64,000 nt of DNA from RPQJ01 sp963726665 (GTDB lineage Bacteria > Pseudomonadota > Gammaproteobacteria > Steroidobacterales > Steroidobacteraceae): positions 62,001 through 126,000 of the forward strand of contig CAVSDW010000017.1 in NCBI GenBank assembly GCA_963726665.1. Reading direction: 5' to 3'. The notes under the pieces are model-generated. The model was not told the DNA's origin and ran no database searches. It was given only the letters and a program-made list of their open reading frames with translations. This document shows positions 9,710 to 18,650 of the stretch, one piece after another (position 1 is the first letter of the stretch; each line of letters opens with the position of its first letter). A program made the translations under genes and the position numbers.

Positions 9710-10825
9710 ATGCGCATCGGCGTACCCAAGGAAATCAAGGTCCACGAATACCGCGTCGGCCTCGTGCCGGCATCCGCCCGCGAACTCGTCGAGGCCGGCC
9801 ACGAAGTGACCGTGCAGGCCGGTGCCGCGGCCGGCATCGGGTTCTCGGACGCGGATTACCAGCGCGTCGGCGCGAAGATCGCGCCCACGGCAGAGGAAAT
9901 CTTCGCCAGGGCCGAAATGATCGTGAAGGTGAAGGAGCCGCAGCCGCAGGAGTGCGCGCAGCTCAAGTCCGGCCAGGTCCTCTACACCTACCTGCACCTC
10001 GCGCCGGATCCGGCGCAGACCGCGGCGCTCGTGAAGTCCGGCGCGACCTGCATCGCCTACGAGACGGTGACCGCTCCGGACGGCTCGCTGCCGCTGCTCA
10101 CGCCCATGAGCGAGGTCGCGGGCCGCATGTCGGTGCAGGTCGGCGCGTACTGCCTGCAGAAGGCGAACGGCGGCCGCGGCATCCTGCTCGGCGGCGTGCC
10201 GGGCGTGGCCCCGGCCAAGGTCGTCATCCTGGGCGGCGGCGTCTCGGGCACGCACGCGGCAGAGATGGCGGTGGGCCTGCGCGCCGACGTCACGGTCGTC
10301 GATCGCTCCATGAAGCGACTGCGCGAACTGTCGTCCATCTTCGGCGCGACCCTGCACACCGAGTACTCGACACAGGAGCACATCGACGCGCTCGTGATCG
10401 ACGCCGACCTCGTGATCGGCGCGGTGCTGATCGCCGGCGCCGCGGCGCCCAAGCTGGTCACGCGCGACATGGTTCGCCGCATGAAGCCGGGCTCGGTGCT
10501 GGTGGACATCTCGATCGACCAGGGCGGCTGCTTCGAGACCAGCAAGGCCACGACCCACGCCGACCCGACCTACGTCGTGGACGACGTGATCCACTACTGC
10601 GTGGCGAACATGCCGGGCGCGGTGCCGCGCACCTCGACCTTCGCCCTCAACAACGCCACCCTGCCCTTCGCGCGCAGGCTCGCCGACCTCGGCTGGAAGG
10701 CGGCGCTCAAGGCCGACCCGCACCTCGCGAACGGACTGAACGTGCACGCCGGCCACATCACGAACGAAGCGGTGGCACGGGACCTCGGCTACGAATACCG
10801 GCCCGTCGCGGAATTCCTGAAGTAG
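9710..10825 (+). CDS. ald: alanine dehydrogenase
   Basis: 371 residues, exactly the family length, start ATG with AGGGGAG upstream. The enzyme reversibly deaminates L-alanine to pyruvate and ammonia with NAD. N-terminal signature MRIGVPKEIKVHEYRVGLVP; catalytic Lys in MIVKVKEP and His in YTYLHLAPD; the long MSEVAGRMSVQVGAYCLQ region; Rossmann glycine motif VVILGGGVSGTHAAEMA at about 171-187; NAD-ribose acidic residue in DVTVVDRS. The end VPRTSTFALNNATLPF, followed by a short helical tail, is typical. Intact, divergent from the Lrp gene and followed by a terminator, so probably a single-gene unit induced by alanine. Confidence 0.97.
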   Translation: MRIGVPKEIKVHEYRVGLVPASARELVEAGHEVTVQAGAAAGIGFSDADYQRVGAKIAPTAEEIFARAEMIVKVKEPQPQECAQLKSGQVLYTYLHLAPDPAQTAALVKSGATCIAYETVTAPDGSLPLLTPMSEVAGRMSVQVGAYCLQKANGGRGILLGGVPGVAPAKVVILGGGVSGTHAAEMAVGLRADVTVVDRSMKRLRELSSIFGATLHTEYSTQEHIDALVIDADLVIGAVLIAGAAAPKLVTRDMVRRMKPGSVLVDISIDQGGCFETSKATTHADPTYVVDDVIHYCVANMPGAVPRTSTFALNNATLPFARRLADLGWKAALKADPHLANGLNVHAGHITNEAVARDLGYEYRPVAEFLK

Positions 10826-10892
10826 GGCTTCCTGGCTGGCCACCGGGTGCATCGAGCGCCCCGATCGCCCGCCTGCAGGACACTGCAACTCC

Positions 10893-10919
10893 AGCCCCCG
10901 CCCCGCGCGGGGGCTTTTC
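10893..10919 (+). terminator. intrinsic terminator of ald
   Basis: An 8-bp perfect stem (AGCCCCCG / CGGGGGCT) with a 7-nt loop is followed by TTTCTTTCC. It lies 68 bases after the ald stop. Confidence 0.85.
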
Positions 10920-11021
10920 TTTCCGGGGCACTCTCCATTTCCGCCGCAACACTTGCCGCGGAGGGCCGTCTCGGCGGACCATTCCAGTTCCCCCGACGAG
11001 GCCCCTCCCGAGGTCCGGCCC

Positions 11022-11859
11022 ATGCAAGCTCCGAGCCTGTCGTTCAAGAATCGCACCGTGCTGGTCACCGGCGCATCGAGCGGCATCGGCCGTGAAACCG
11101 CGCTGGCCTTCGCCGCGGCCGGCTCGAACGTCGTGCTGGTCGCCAGGCGCGCCAAGGCGCTGGCCGGGGTGGCCGCGCGCGCGCGGAAATCGGGCGCGAC
11201 GGTGCTGGTCGCGCCGGCCGACGTGACGAAGCCGGCGGAGGTTGCGGCGCGTTCCGCAAGGCGGTGAAGCGCTTCGGCAGCGTGGACATCGTGGTGAACA
11301 ATGCGGGCGTCCTCATCCCGTCGGAGGTCGCGACGCTGAAGAGCGCCGACCTGCAGTCCATGCTCGACGTCAACCTGTTCGGCGCATTGCACGTGATGCA
11401 GCAGGCCGTGAAGCTCATGCGCGCGCAGGGGCGCGGCCACATCGTCAACGTCGCCTCGCTGGCGGGCCGGCGCGGTTTCTCACCGCTCGGCGGCTACTGC
11501 GCGACAAAGTTCGGCCTGATCGGGCTCACCGAGGCGCTGCGCACCGAACTCGTCGGCGAGCGTATCCACGTCTCGATCGTGCTGCCCGGCGCGGTCGACA
11601 CCGCGATGGTGACGGCCATCAAACGAGACTCCGGAAGCCGGAGGAATCTGGCCGCAGGCACTCAACATGCCGCCGTCCTGGGTCGTGTGGTCGATCTTCC
11701 TCGCCATACGATTCAGGCTTGCCGAGATTGCCGTGCCGCCCGGCGGCGCGCTGCTCGAGAAGCTGGCCTCGCTCGCACCGGGCACGACCGACACGCTGCT
11801 GCGCTGGGCCACGGACGCCGCGAAGCGCGTGCGGCAGGTCCGCGCGCGCCGGACATTGA
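11022..11859 (+). CDS. short-chain dehydrogenase/reductase (frameshifted)
   Basis: Starts at ATG 11022 with SLSFKNRTVLVTGASSGIGR, the TGxxxGxG NAD(P)-binding motif. VDIVVNNAGVL is the NNAG motif, IVNVASLAGRRGFSPLGGYCATKFGLIGL holds the catalytic Ser-Tyr-Lys (S, YxxxK), and VLPGAVDTAMV is the PG motif. Frameshifts lie near 11245 and 11635; the C-terminal part (PSWVVWSIFLAIRFRLAEIAVP, LAPGTTDTLLRWATDAAKRV) has a hydrophobic stretch suggesting membrane association. The likely end is a TGA at 11857-11859, 16 bases before the next ATG, so it is probably co-transcribed with the dienoyl-CoA isomerase. Substrate unknown. Confidence 0.82.
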
Positions 11860-11875
11860 CTGCACGAGGACACGC

Positions 11876-12706
11876 ATGGAATTCGAGAATCTTTCGATCG
11901 AGCGCACGGGTACCGTGGCCACCTTGTGGCTCGACCGCCCGGGAAAGCTGAATGCGCTCAACCGGCCACTGTGGGCGGCGATTCCCGCAGCCGTCGCGAC
12001 GCTGGACGCGGACCCGGAGGTGCGGGTCATCGTTCTCGCCGGCCGCGGCAAGGCGTTCTGCGCCGGCATCGACCTCCTGGATCACGCGCCGGGCATGGCG
12101 GGCGGCGGCTCGCTGTCGGGCAAGGGAGACTCCGTCGTCGGCAAGCGCCTGGCGCTGCTCGACGACATCCGCCGCTACCAGGACACGTGCAGCTGTTTCG
12201 CCAACACCAACAAGCCGGTGGTGGCCGCGGTGCATGGGCCATGCATCGGGGCCGGCATGGACCTGATCACGGCCTGCGACATCCGGCTCGCATCCGCGGA
12301 TGCAGTGTTTTCCGTGCGCGAGACCCGCATCGCGATGGTTGCAGACGTGGGCTCGCTGCAGCGACTGCCGCGCGTCATCGGCGACGGCCCGGCGCGCGAA
12401 CTCATCTTCACGGGGCGCGACATCGACGCCAGGCGCGCGCTCGAGATCGGCCTCGTGAACGAGGTGCTGCCCGATGCAGAGTCGGTACAGGCGAGGGCGC
12501 ACGCGCTCGCGCAGGAAATTGCCGCGAACTCGCCGCTCGCCGTCCAGGGGTCGAAACAAGTCCTCGGTCAGGCCGCGCGCCGCGAGGTTCAGGCCGAGCT
12601 CGAGTACGTCGCCCTCTGGAACGCCGCGTTCCTGCACTCCGACGACCTGGCCGAGGCGATGACCGCGTTCATGCAGCGTCGCAAGCCGGAGTTCAAGGGG
12701 AAATAG
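11876..12706 (+). CDS. delta3,5-delta2,4-dienoyl-CoA isomerase-like enoyl-CoA hydratase family protein
   Basis: 276 residues, intact crotonase fold. RGKAFCAGIDLLDHA and GPCIGAGMDLITACDIRLASADAVFSV form the two oxyanion-hole segments. VRETRIAMVADVGSLQRLPRVIG has the Glu and Asp pair, and GMDLITACD the third Asp, that define the ECH1-type dienoyl-CoA isomerase rather than a hydratase (known in the rat enzyme). This enzyme moves conjugated double bases of odd-numbered unsaturated acyl-CoAs for beta-oxidation. It sits between an SDR and a convergent acyl-CoA ligase gene. Its last codons lie inside the long inverted repeat that ends the gene (12697-12747). Confidence 0.9.
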   Translation: MEFENLSIERTGTVATLWLDRPGKLNALNRPLWAAIPAAVATLDADPEVRVIVLAGRGKAFCAGIDLLDHAPGMAGGGSLSGKGDSVVGKRLALLDDIRRYQDTCSCFANTNKPVVAAVHGPCIGAGMDLITACDIRLASADAVFSVRETRIAMVADVGSLQRLPRVIGDGPARELIFTGRDIDARRALEIGLVNEVLPDAESVQARAHALAQEIAANSPLAVQGSKQVLGQAARREVQAELEYVALWNAAFLHSDDLAEAMTAFMQRRKPEFKGK

Positions 12707-14420
12707 CGGGACAGTCCCCTAAATAGGGGACTGTCCCCTATTTCCCCGCGAAGCTCCCGGCGCAGGATCTTGCCGACGTTCGACTTCGGCAGCTCGTCGC
12801 GGAACTCGACGAACTTCGGCTTCTTGTAGCCCGTGAACTGCTCCTTGAAGAACTCCTGCAGCTCCGCCTCGGTGAGCGACGGGTCCTTGCGCACGATGAA
12901 GACCTTCACGGCCTCGCCCGAGCGTTCGTCCGCGACACCGATCGCCGCGCACTCGAGCACCTTCGGGTGCGTCGCGATCACCGACTCGATCTCGTTCGGG
13001 TACACGTTGAACCCCGAGACGATGATCATGTCCTTCTTGCGGTCCACGATCTTCGTGTAGCCGCGCTCGTCCATGATGCCGATGTCGCCCGACTTGAAGA
13101 ACCCGTCGGGCGTCATGACCTTGGCCGTTTCGTCCGGTCGCTGCCAGTAGCCCGCCATCACCTGCGGCCCGCGGATCGCGATCTCGCCAGGCTGCCCGAG
13201 CGGCACGGGCTCGCTGGCATCGTCGAGTATCGCGATCTCCGTGCTCGACACCGGCAGTCCGATGGTGCCGTTGTATTCGGCGCTGGTCACCGGATTGCAT
13301 GTCGCGATGGGCGATGTCTCCGACAGGCCGTAGCCCTCGACGATCGGGATGCCGGTGAGCGCGAGCCACTTGTCCGACACCGCCTTCTGCACCGCCATTC
13401 CGCCGCCATTGGCGATGCGCAGGCTCGAGAAGTCGAGCTTGCGGAACTCCGCATTCTCCGCGAGCGAGTTGTAGAGCGTGTTGACGCCGGGAAACACGTT
13501 GAACTTGTACTTGCCGACCGTCTCCACGAAGCGCGTCATGTCACGAGGATTCGCGATCAGTACGTTCATCGCGCCGAGCCGCATGCCGCCGAGGCAATTC
13601 ACGGTGAGCGCGAACACGTGATAGAGCGGCAGCGCGCAGATGTAGATCATCTGCTCAGGCACCGGCCCCCGGCTCGTGTCGGACAGCGCGGGCTTCACCC
13701 AGGCCTCGAGCTGCAGCACGTTGGCCACCAGATTCCGGTGCGTCAACGTCGCGCCCTTGGACACGCCCGTCGTGCCACCCGTGTACTGCAGGAACGCCAC
13801 GTCCGTCGGGCCCGTGTTTGCCGGCACGAGCTTGCCGCGGGCTCCGGCATCGATGGCATCCAGGAATCGCACGTGGCCGGGCAGCGAGTACGCCGGCACC
13901 AGTTTCTTCACGCGCCTCAACTGCGAAATTGACGATGCTGCCCTTCAGGAATCCAAGCATGTCGCCCATCGAGGCCACGACGACGTGTTTCACCGCCGTG
14001 CGAGCCATGACCTGCTGCAGCGTCGTGCAGAAGCTCTCGAGGATGATGATCGCCTCGGCGCCGGAGTCCTTGAGCTGGTGCTCTAGCTCGCGCGGCGTGT
14101 AGAGCGGATTCACGTTCACGACCACGTATCCCGCGCGCAGGATCGCCGGCCACGGCGATCGGATACTGCACCACGTTCGGCATCATGATCGCGACGCGCG
14201 CCCCGCGCGCGAGGCCACGCCCCTGCAGCCACGCGCCGAGCGCAGCCGAGTGACGATCAATGTCGCCGAAGGTGAAGTACTTGTCCGCGAAGGCGTACGC
14301 GGTGCGCCGGGAGTAGCGGTCGAACGCCTCCCCCATGAGCTCCACGAGCGAGGCGTACTGCGTGACGTCGATGTCCGCCGGAACGCCCGGCGGGTAGTTC
14401 TTCAGCCAGAAGCGCTCCAT
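12589..14420 (-). CDS. fadD: long-chain-fatty-acid--CoA ligase (frameshifted)
   Basis: ATP-dependent acyl-CoA synthetase that starts fatty-acid beta-oxidation. Start MERFWLKNYPPGVPADID at 14420, the usual FadD N-terminus. Frameshifts near 14155 and 13922 join to PLYTPRELEHQLKDSGAEAI and the main frame. Motifs: LQYTGGTTGVSKGATLTHRN (P-loop), VEGYGLSETSP, QVMAGYWQRPDETAKVM, GFFKSGDIGIMDERGY, IVDRKKDMIIVSGFNVYPNEIE, SNVGKILRREL with the catalytic Lys. After the LRREL segment the open frame reads GDSPLFRGLSRYFPL from the inverted repeat and runs antisense into the neighbour to 12589, so the native stop appears lost; in another frame the end would be 12719. N-terminal frameshifts are probably sequence errors. 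Confidence 0.9.
12697..12747. repeat. REP-like inverted repeat (GGGACAGTCCCCTA / TAGGGGACTGTCCC)
   Basis: Perfect 14-base arms at 12708-12721 and 12724-12737 flank AA. Outer arms (GGGGAAATAG at 12697-12706 and CTATTTCCCC at 12738-12747) extend the stem to 24 bp with one bulged C. The element spans the last codons of the dienoyl-CoA isomerase and the 3' end of fadD, between convergent genes. Its form and the GGGGAC core resemble dispersed repetitive extragenic palindromes of proteobacteria; a second relative is at 21307-21356. Confidence 0.85.
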
Positions 14421-14457
14421 GTCCACCCCTCCTTCTCCGGGTACCTCACGGCCTCGG

Positions 14458-15408
14458 TCAACCGCCGGGCTGCGTCCGCACCGGGATCGGCACGTTGCAG
14501 AGCTCGATGTGCCCGGCAGGCACTTTATACCAGTCGTCGCGGCGGTTCCGGCGGCTCTCGACCATCTCGGAAAACGTGGCCGTGTCCGTGCGCATGACCT
14601 CGAGCCGCGCGCGCTCGGCTGCGGGAACGTCGGCTGCGAACGTCGCACTGCGGATCGGCACGTACTGCTCGGGCTTCTCGTAGAAGCCCAGGGGTCCCGT
14701 GCCGCGCGGCAGCGTCGAGAGCAACTCCATGCCCTGCACTACCCTGCCCACGAGCGCGATGTTGCGGTCGAGCTGGCGCGGGGCATTGCCGATGACGACG
14801 TAGAGTTCCGCCCCGTTTCCGCTGTCCTGTTCGTTGCCCCGGCCGGCCCCGACCATCCCATAGCAGTGCGCGAGCCACGCCTGCTTCGTCACGGGGTCGC
14901 CGCCCACGGGGAAGCCAGCGCTGAACCCGACCTGCGGAGCGTAACCGTCCACGTCCGGCAGCCGGGTGAACGGCAGCGCGGGCGTCCAGGGCACGGTGAA
15001 TTCGGGCGGCAGCGTCGGCCTTGCCTTGCCGAGGTCGCGCTTCCCGTCCGGATCGCCCCACTGGACCACGAAATTGTCCTGCGAACGGATGATGGAGATC
15101 CCGTCGAAATACCCTTCCCGCACCAGGGTCCGGATGTTGGCCGCGTGCTGCGGGGCGAAATCCGGCGCGAGCTCGATGACGACCCGGCCGGTCTCCAGCT
15201 CCACGTACAGGGTGTTCTCGGGATCCAGCGCTCGCCAGTCCGAGGGCTTCGAGGCCTCGAGGATCTCGCTCATGGTGCGGGGTTTCGCGGCGTCGGCGCC
15301 GAGCGCGTTCCCGGCCGCCGCCAACTGTGCAAGCGCAAGCAGGGATACCGCGCGCGCCAGGCGCAGTCTCGAAACGCGCGTCCGCTGTGTCCGGCCGGTC
15401 ACGGTCAT
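14458..15408 (-). CDS. periplasmic cyclophilin-type peptidyl-prolyl isomerase
   Basis: 316 residues from ATG 15408; a signal peptide is likely (RLARAVSLLALAQLAAAGNALGADA). ENTLYVELETGRVVIELAPDFAPQHAANIRTLVREGYFDGISIIR is the standard cyclophilin start, with the catalytic Arg in IIRSQDNFVVQWGDPDG. AHCYGMVGAGRG and AELYVVIGNAPRQLDRNIALVGRVVQGMELLSTLPRG are the later cyclophilin strands; insertions make it longer than the 160-190-residue core. It assists folding of exported proteins. Some active-site residues differ from classical PpiA (for example no FxxFHR block), so catalytic strength is uncertain. Intact. Confidence 0.86.
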   Translation of the reverse strand: MTVTGRTQRTRVSRLRLARAVSLLALAQLAAAGNALGADAAKPRTMSEILEASKPSDWRALDPENTLYVELETGRVVIELAPDFAPQHAANIRTLVREGYFDGISIIRSQDNFVVQWGDPDGKRDLGKARPTLPPEFTVPWTPALPFTRLPDVDGYAPQVGFSAGFPVGGDPVTKQAWLAHCYGMVGAGRGNEQDSGNGAELYVVIGNAPRQLDRNIALVGRVVQGMELLSTLPRGTGPLGFYEKPEQYVPIRSATFAADVPAAERARLEVMRTDTATFSEMVESRRNRRDDWYKVPAGHIELCNVPIPVRTQPGG

Positions 15409-15601
15409 AATTCGGCGTCCCGCAGGTTCAGATGCCTGCATGTTAGCCAATTGGCCGGGCAACCTGTGAACCGGTCCGCAGATTCTCCTTGCGATGCGAG
15501 GCATTCGCGATCCCCACCGGCCGGATCGGGTTAGATTGGCCGCCAGCGGTGAATTTCGCCGCAGGCTTACGAGAACAACTGCCGTGACCAACCGAGAAAC
15601 G

Positions 15602-16100
15602 ATGGCGCTGGTCGATCCCTGGCGGGACGCGCCGCCCGTATGCCGCGTGTACTCGGCGATACGCACCGTTCAGGAAGCTGCTCGAGGCGTACCTCGGCGG
15701 CGCCGTGAAGCTCACCGACTCGCCCGAGCGCGGGATGCGCGAGGGGCTGCTGGTGGACTGCACGGAATCCATGGATGCGCTGCCGCTCTCCACGGAGAAG
15801 TTCCCCGATCACCCGATCATCGCCGTGCTGAGCGAGATGGACACGGTGAGCGCCATGGAAGCGCTCGCGCGAGGCGCCGACGGAGTCATCGCGTTGAAGG
15901 ACCCGCCGGACATGTGGCGCGAGTGCGTGCACGTCGTGCTCGGCGGCGGCCGATGGCTGGGCGGCCCGGGCCTCGACGTTCAGCTCGAGGACAAGGAAAG
16001 CAGCTACGACATCGCCACCAACCAGCGCCACAGCGGCGACGTCACGCTACGCACCAAGCTCTTCATCCGCAACCGCCTGGCCGACAAGACCGGCGGCTGA
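15602..16100 (+). CDS. receiver-like hypothetical protein without output domain (one frameshift)
   Basis: Starts MALVDPWRDAPPVCRVYSAIRTVQ at 15602; a frameshift near 15680 leads to LLEAYLGGAVKLTDSPERGMREGLLVDCTES. HPIIAVLSEMDTVSAMEALARGADGVIALKDPPDMWRECVHVVLGGGRWLG looks like the second half of a NarL-type receiver domain (beta4-alpha5). The C-terminus GDVTLRTKLFIRNRLADKTGG has no recognisable helix-turn-helix. The expected phosphoacceptor Asp is not obvious. It may be a degenerate response regulator with a protein-interaction role. Weak similarity, function unknown. Confidence 0.6.
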
Positions 16101-16133
16101 CCCCGGCCGGCCCCTGCTCCGCGCCTGTACGAA

Positions 16134-16937
16134 TCAGCGCGCGCCGAACCGCGGCGCACGCTTCTCACGAAACGCCGTCACGCCCTCGACGAAATCGGGG
16201 CTGTCCCCGAGCGTCGCCTGCGCCGCCGCCTCGGCCTCGATCTGGTCGGCCAGGCTCGAGCGGACCGCGGCCGCCATCAGCCGCCGCACGCCGATGAACG
16301 CCTCGCGTGGACCGGCCGCCAGCTCCCCTGCGACCTGCATCGCGCGCGCTGCGAGCTCGGCGTCGTCGACGCACTCCGCGATGAGCCCGATCCTCGCGCA
16401 CTCCTCCGCGCCGATCGTCCGGCCCGTGAGTGCCAGCGCTCGGGCGCGCGCCTCGCCGATCCGTCGAACCAGGAAATGGGTCGCACCCATGTCGGGCACG
16501 AGGCCCAGCTTCGGCGCGAAGACGAAGGTCAGACTGGCCGAACGTGCGGCGACGGTGATGTCGCCCGTGAGCGCGAGCGAAGCGCCGGCGCCGGCCGCCA
16601 CGCCGTTCTGCGCGACGACCAGTGGCACGGGCAAATTGCACAACATGAGCACCACCGGGTGGTAGTACTCGCGCAGGCGAGAGGCCATGAACTGGCCCAT
16701 CGACTGCCCGGTCGTTGGAAAGCTTTCGGGGTCCGTCAGGTCGGCACCGGCGCAGAAGCCCCGCCCGGCCCCGGTCAGGAGAACGGCCCGCAGGCCGCGA
16801 TCGCGCTGGATCGCCTCCGCGCAGGATTTCAGGTCCTTCAACAGCCCGAGGGACAGGCTGTTGAGCTTCTGTGGTCGGTTGAGCGTGACGACGAGGACGC
16901 CATCCCTGCGCTCGCAGGTGAGGTTCTGGAACTCCAT
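16134..16937 (-). CDS. enoyl-CoA hydratase/isomerase family protein (PaaG-like)
   Basis: 267 residues, intact, start MEFQNLTCERRDGVLVVTLNRPQKLNSLS. Crotonase motifs: LLTGAGRGFCAGADLTDPES and VAQNGVAAGAGASLALTGDITVAARSASLTF form the oxyanion hole. FAPKLGLVPDMGATHFLVRRIGEARARALALTGRTIGAEECARIGLI has Asp rather than Glu at the position used by hydratases, which points to an isomerase of the PaaG/PaaB kind. C-terminus DFVEGVTAFREKRAPRFGAR is typical of acyl-CoA hydratases. Role: aromatic or fatty acyl-CoA oxidation. Convergent with the receiver-like gene, divergent from the DUF1840 gene. Confidence 0.88.
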   Translation of the reverse strand: MEFQNLTCERRDGVLVVTLNRPQKLNSLSLGLLKDLKSCAEAIQRDRGLRAVLLTGAGRGFCAGADLTDPESFPTTGQSMGQFMASRLREYYHPVVLMLCNLPVPLVVAQNGVAAGAGASLALTGDITVAARSASLTFVFAPKLGLVPDMGATHFLVRRIGEARARALALTGRTIGAEECARIGLIAECVDDAELAARAMQVAGELAAGPREAFIGVRRLMAAAVRSSLADQIEAEAAAQATLGDSPDFVEGVTAFREKRAPRFGAR

Positions 16938-17005
16938 CCGCCGGGCCTCTATGCAAGTGGAACCGGCGTATGATCGCACGATCCAATGCGGGCGGGATCC
17001 GTTCC

Positions 17006-17332
17006 ATGATCGTGAAATTCTCCACGCGTTTCGGCGCGTTGACCATGCACGGCGAGGCCGCGATCGCGCTGCTGCGCGCCATGGGCCACACGGGCACGGT
17101 GCCGGGTGCGATCCTCGCCGCCGACCTGCCGGACGCACTCGCTCGGCTCGAGCGCACGATCGAAGTCATGGGCGATTCGAACCCCACCCCTGCGCCGCCG
17201 TCCGATCTCGACGACGAGGACGAGCAGGAGCGCGAACCGGTGATCACGCTGCGCAAGCGCGCCCTGCCGCTCATCGACATGCTGCGCACCGCCATCGCGC
17301 GCGATTCGGACCTGATGTGGGAGCGGGCTTGA
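17006..17332 (+). CDS. DUF1840 family protein
   Basis: 108 residues from ATG 17006; I prefer this to an upstream ATG because MIVKFSTRFGALTMHGEAAIALLRAMGHTGTVPGAILAADLPDAL matches the start of DUF1840 proteins. A flexible acidic linker (SDLDDEDEQERE) precedes the conserved end VITLRKRALPLIDMLRTAIARDSDLMWERA. No biochemical role is known for the family. Intact, and its stop overlaps the start region of the following membrane protein gene. Confidence 0.85.
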   Translation: MIVKFSTRFGALTMHGEAAIALLRAMGHTGTVPGAILAADLPDALARLERTIEVMGDSNPTPAPPSDLDDEDEQEREPVITLRKRALPLIDMLRTAIARDSDLMWERA

Positions 17333-17688
17333 AGTCGTCCCGCGCCGGGCGGTCGACCCGCGCCACGCTGATCGTGCTGTCGCTCCTGCTGCTGGCCGCG
17401 CACTTCTATCGCAGCGGCGTGTACGTGCTGGTCGTAGCTGCCATCGCGCTGACCGTGCTCGCGTTCGTCGCACGGCCCTGGGCCCGGCAGGTGCTCGGAC
17501 TGGCGCTGCTCTGCGGCACATTCGAGTGGCTGCGCACTGCGTGGGGCTTCGCGGCCCTGCGTGCCTCGATGGGACTGCCGTACACGCGGCTCCTGGTCAT
17601 CCTGGGTGGTGTGGCCGCCTTTACCCTCGTTTCCGCGTACCTGGCATGGCGCAGCGGCCCTGCCGTGGGCGGATCGGAAACTGATTGA
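17317..17688 (+). CDS. small integral membrane protein
   Basis: About 120-123 residues. Start is either GTG 17317 or TTG 17329, both overlapping the DUF1840 gene end; a TTGA overlap makes 17329 attractive. Four hydrophobic segments are visible: TLIVLSLLLLAAHFYRSG, VYVLVVAAIALTVLAFVA, VLGLALLCGTFEWLRTAWGF and LLVILGGVAAFTLVSAYLAW. No family recognised. Probably translated together with the DUF1840 gene. Confidence 0.65.
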   Translation: MGAGLKSSRAGRSTRATLIVLSLLLLAAHFYRSGVYVLVVAAIALTVLAFVARPWARQVLGLALLCGTFEWLRTAWGFAALRASMGLPYTRLLVILGGVAAFTLVSAYLAWRSGPAVGGSETD

Positions 17689-17744
17689 TTCTCCAGCGAG
17701 GGCGGGGCAGCATCCGCCGGCAGCATCTGAAAGGAGCATGATCG

Positions 17745-18650
17745 ATGCGAAGATCCCAGGGGCGCGGACGCGTCCTGCTTGCCCTGCTCGGCCTGCTGGC
17801 CGGCACGACGGCCATCCCCGCCGAGCCCGCCCGGTATTGGCCTCCCATCACCGACCCGCCGACCGAGGTGCGCGACCCCGGCCGGTTCGTCTGGGTGGAA
17901 CTCCTGACGCGCGACGTCGGGACGGCCGCGCAGTTCTACGGCAAGGTCTTCAACTGGACGTTCCAGACCTTCGGGCCCAAGGATGACTTCAAGACCTACA
18001 CCCTCGTGCTGTCCGGCGACACGCCGATCGGCGGCATGGTCTACGTGCTGCCGAAGGAACCAGAGAAATACCCTTCCTCACGCTGGGTGGGCTTCATCTC
18101 GGTGGCCGACGTCGCGGCCACCGCTGCGCTGGTCGAGAAGGAAGGTGGCAAGGTGCTGGTGACGCCCCGCAAGGTCGGGGAGCGCGGCACCGAGGCGCTG
18201 TTCGCGGACCCGGAGGGCGGGATGTTCGGCGTCATCGACTCTGCCACCGGCGATCCCGAGGACTTCCTCGCTGCCGACGACCAGTGGCTCTGGGCGGAGC
18301 TGTGGGCCGGCGACGCGGCGAAGATGGCCGCCTTCTACAAGGGCATCGGTCCCTACGAGATCCACGACGGCGCCTCAAGCGGCGAGGCGAGCGGATTCCA
18401 GCTCTGGTCCGGCGGCTACGCGCGTGCCGGCATCCTGCCGAGGCCCGCGAAGGTACCGACGACCTGGCTGCCTTACATCAGGGTCAAGAGCGTGGCCGAC
18501 ACCGTCGCCCGCGCGAACGAAGCCGGCGGCAAGATCGTCATGCAGCCGACCCAGATGCACGGCACCTCGATGGCGGTGATCCTCGATCCGACAGGCGCGC
18601 CATTCGCGGTTGCCGAGTGGGCTGCCGTGGCCAGGGAGGCAGCACGATGA
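17745..18650 (+). CDS. exported VOC-superfamily protein with two glyoxalase-like domains
   Basis: 301 residues with a signal peptide (RRSQGRGRVLLALLGLLAGTTAIPAEP). First VOC half: PGRFVWVELLTRDVGTAAQFYGKVFNWTFQTF to EALFADPEGGMFGVIDS. Second half: QWLWAELWAGDAAKMAAFYKGI to VAVILDPTGAPFAVAEW. These paired beta-alpha-beta-beta-beta units form a metal-binding cleft in glyoxalases and dioxygenases; the DPEGG/DPTGA turns are conserved, but I cannot confirm a full set of metal ligands. Substrate unknown. Its TGA overlaps the ATG of the lipoprotein gene (ATGA). Confidence 0.84.
   Translation: MRRSQGRGRVLLALLGLLAGTTAIPAEPARYWPPITDPPTEVRDPGRFVWVELLTRDVGTAAQFYGKVFNWTFQTFGPKDDFKTYTLVLSGDTPIGGMVYVLPKEPEKYPSSRWVGFISVADVAATAALVEKEGGKVLVTPRKVGERGTEALFADPEGGMFGVIDSATGDPEDFLAADDQWLWAELWAGDAAKMAAFYKGIGPYEIHDGASSGEASGFQLWSGGYARAGILPRPAKVPTTWLPYIRVKSVADTVARANEAGGKIVMQPTQMHGTSMAVILDPTGAPFAVAEWAAVAREAAR

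Noticed and set aside
14419..15534. Long plus-strand open frame of 371 codons
   Set aside because: It is antisense to the fadD start and the cyclophilin gene, which both have clear family motifs; its composition (Arg/His/Gly/Ala repeats) is that of an opposite-strand shadow in high-GC DNA.
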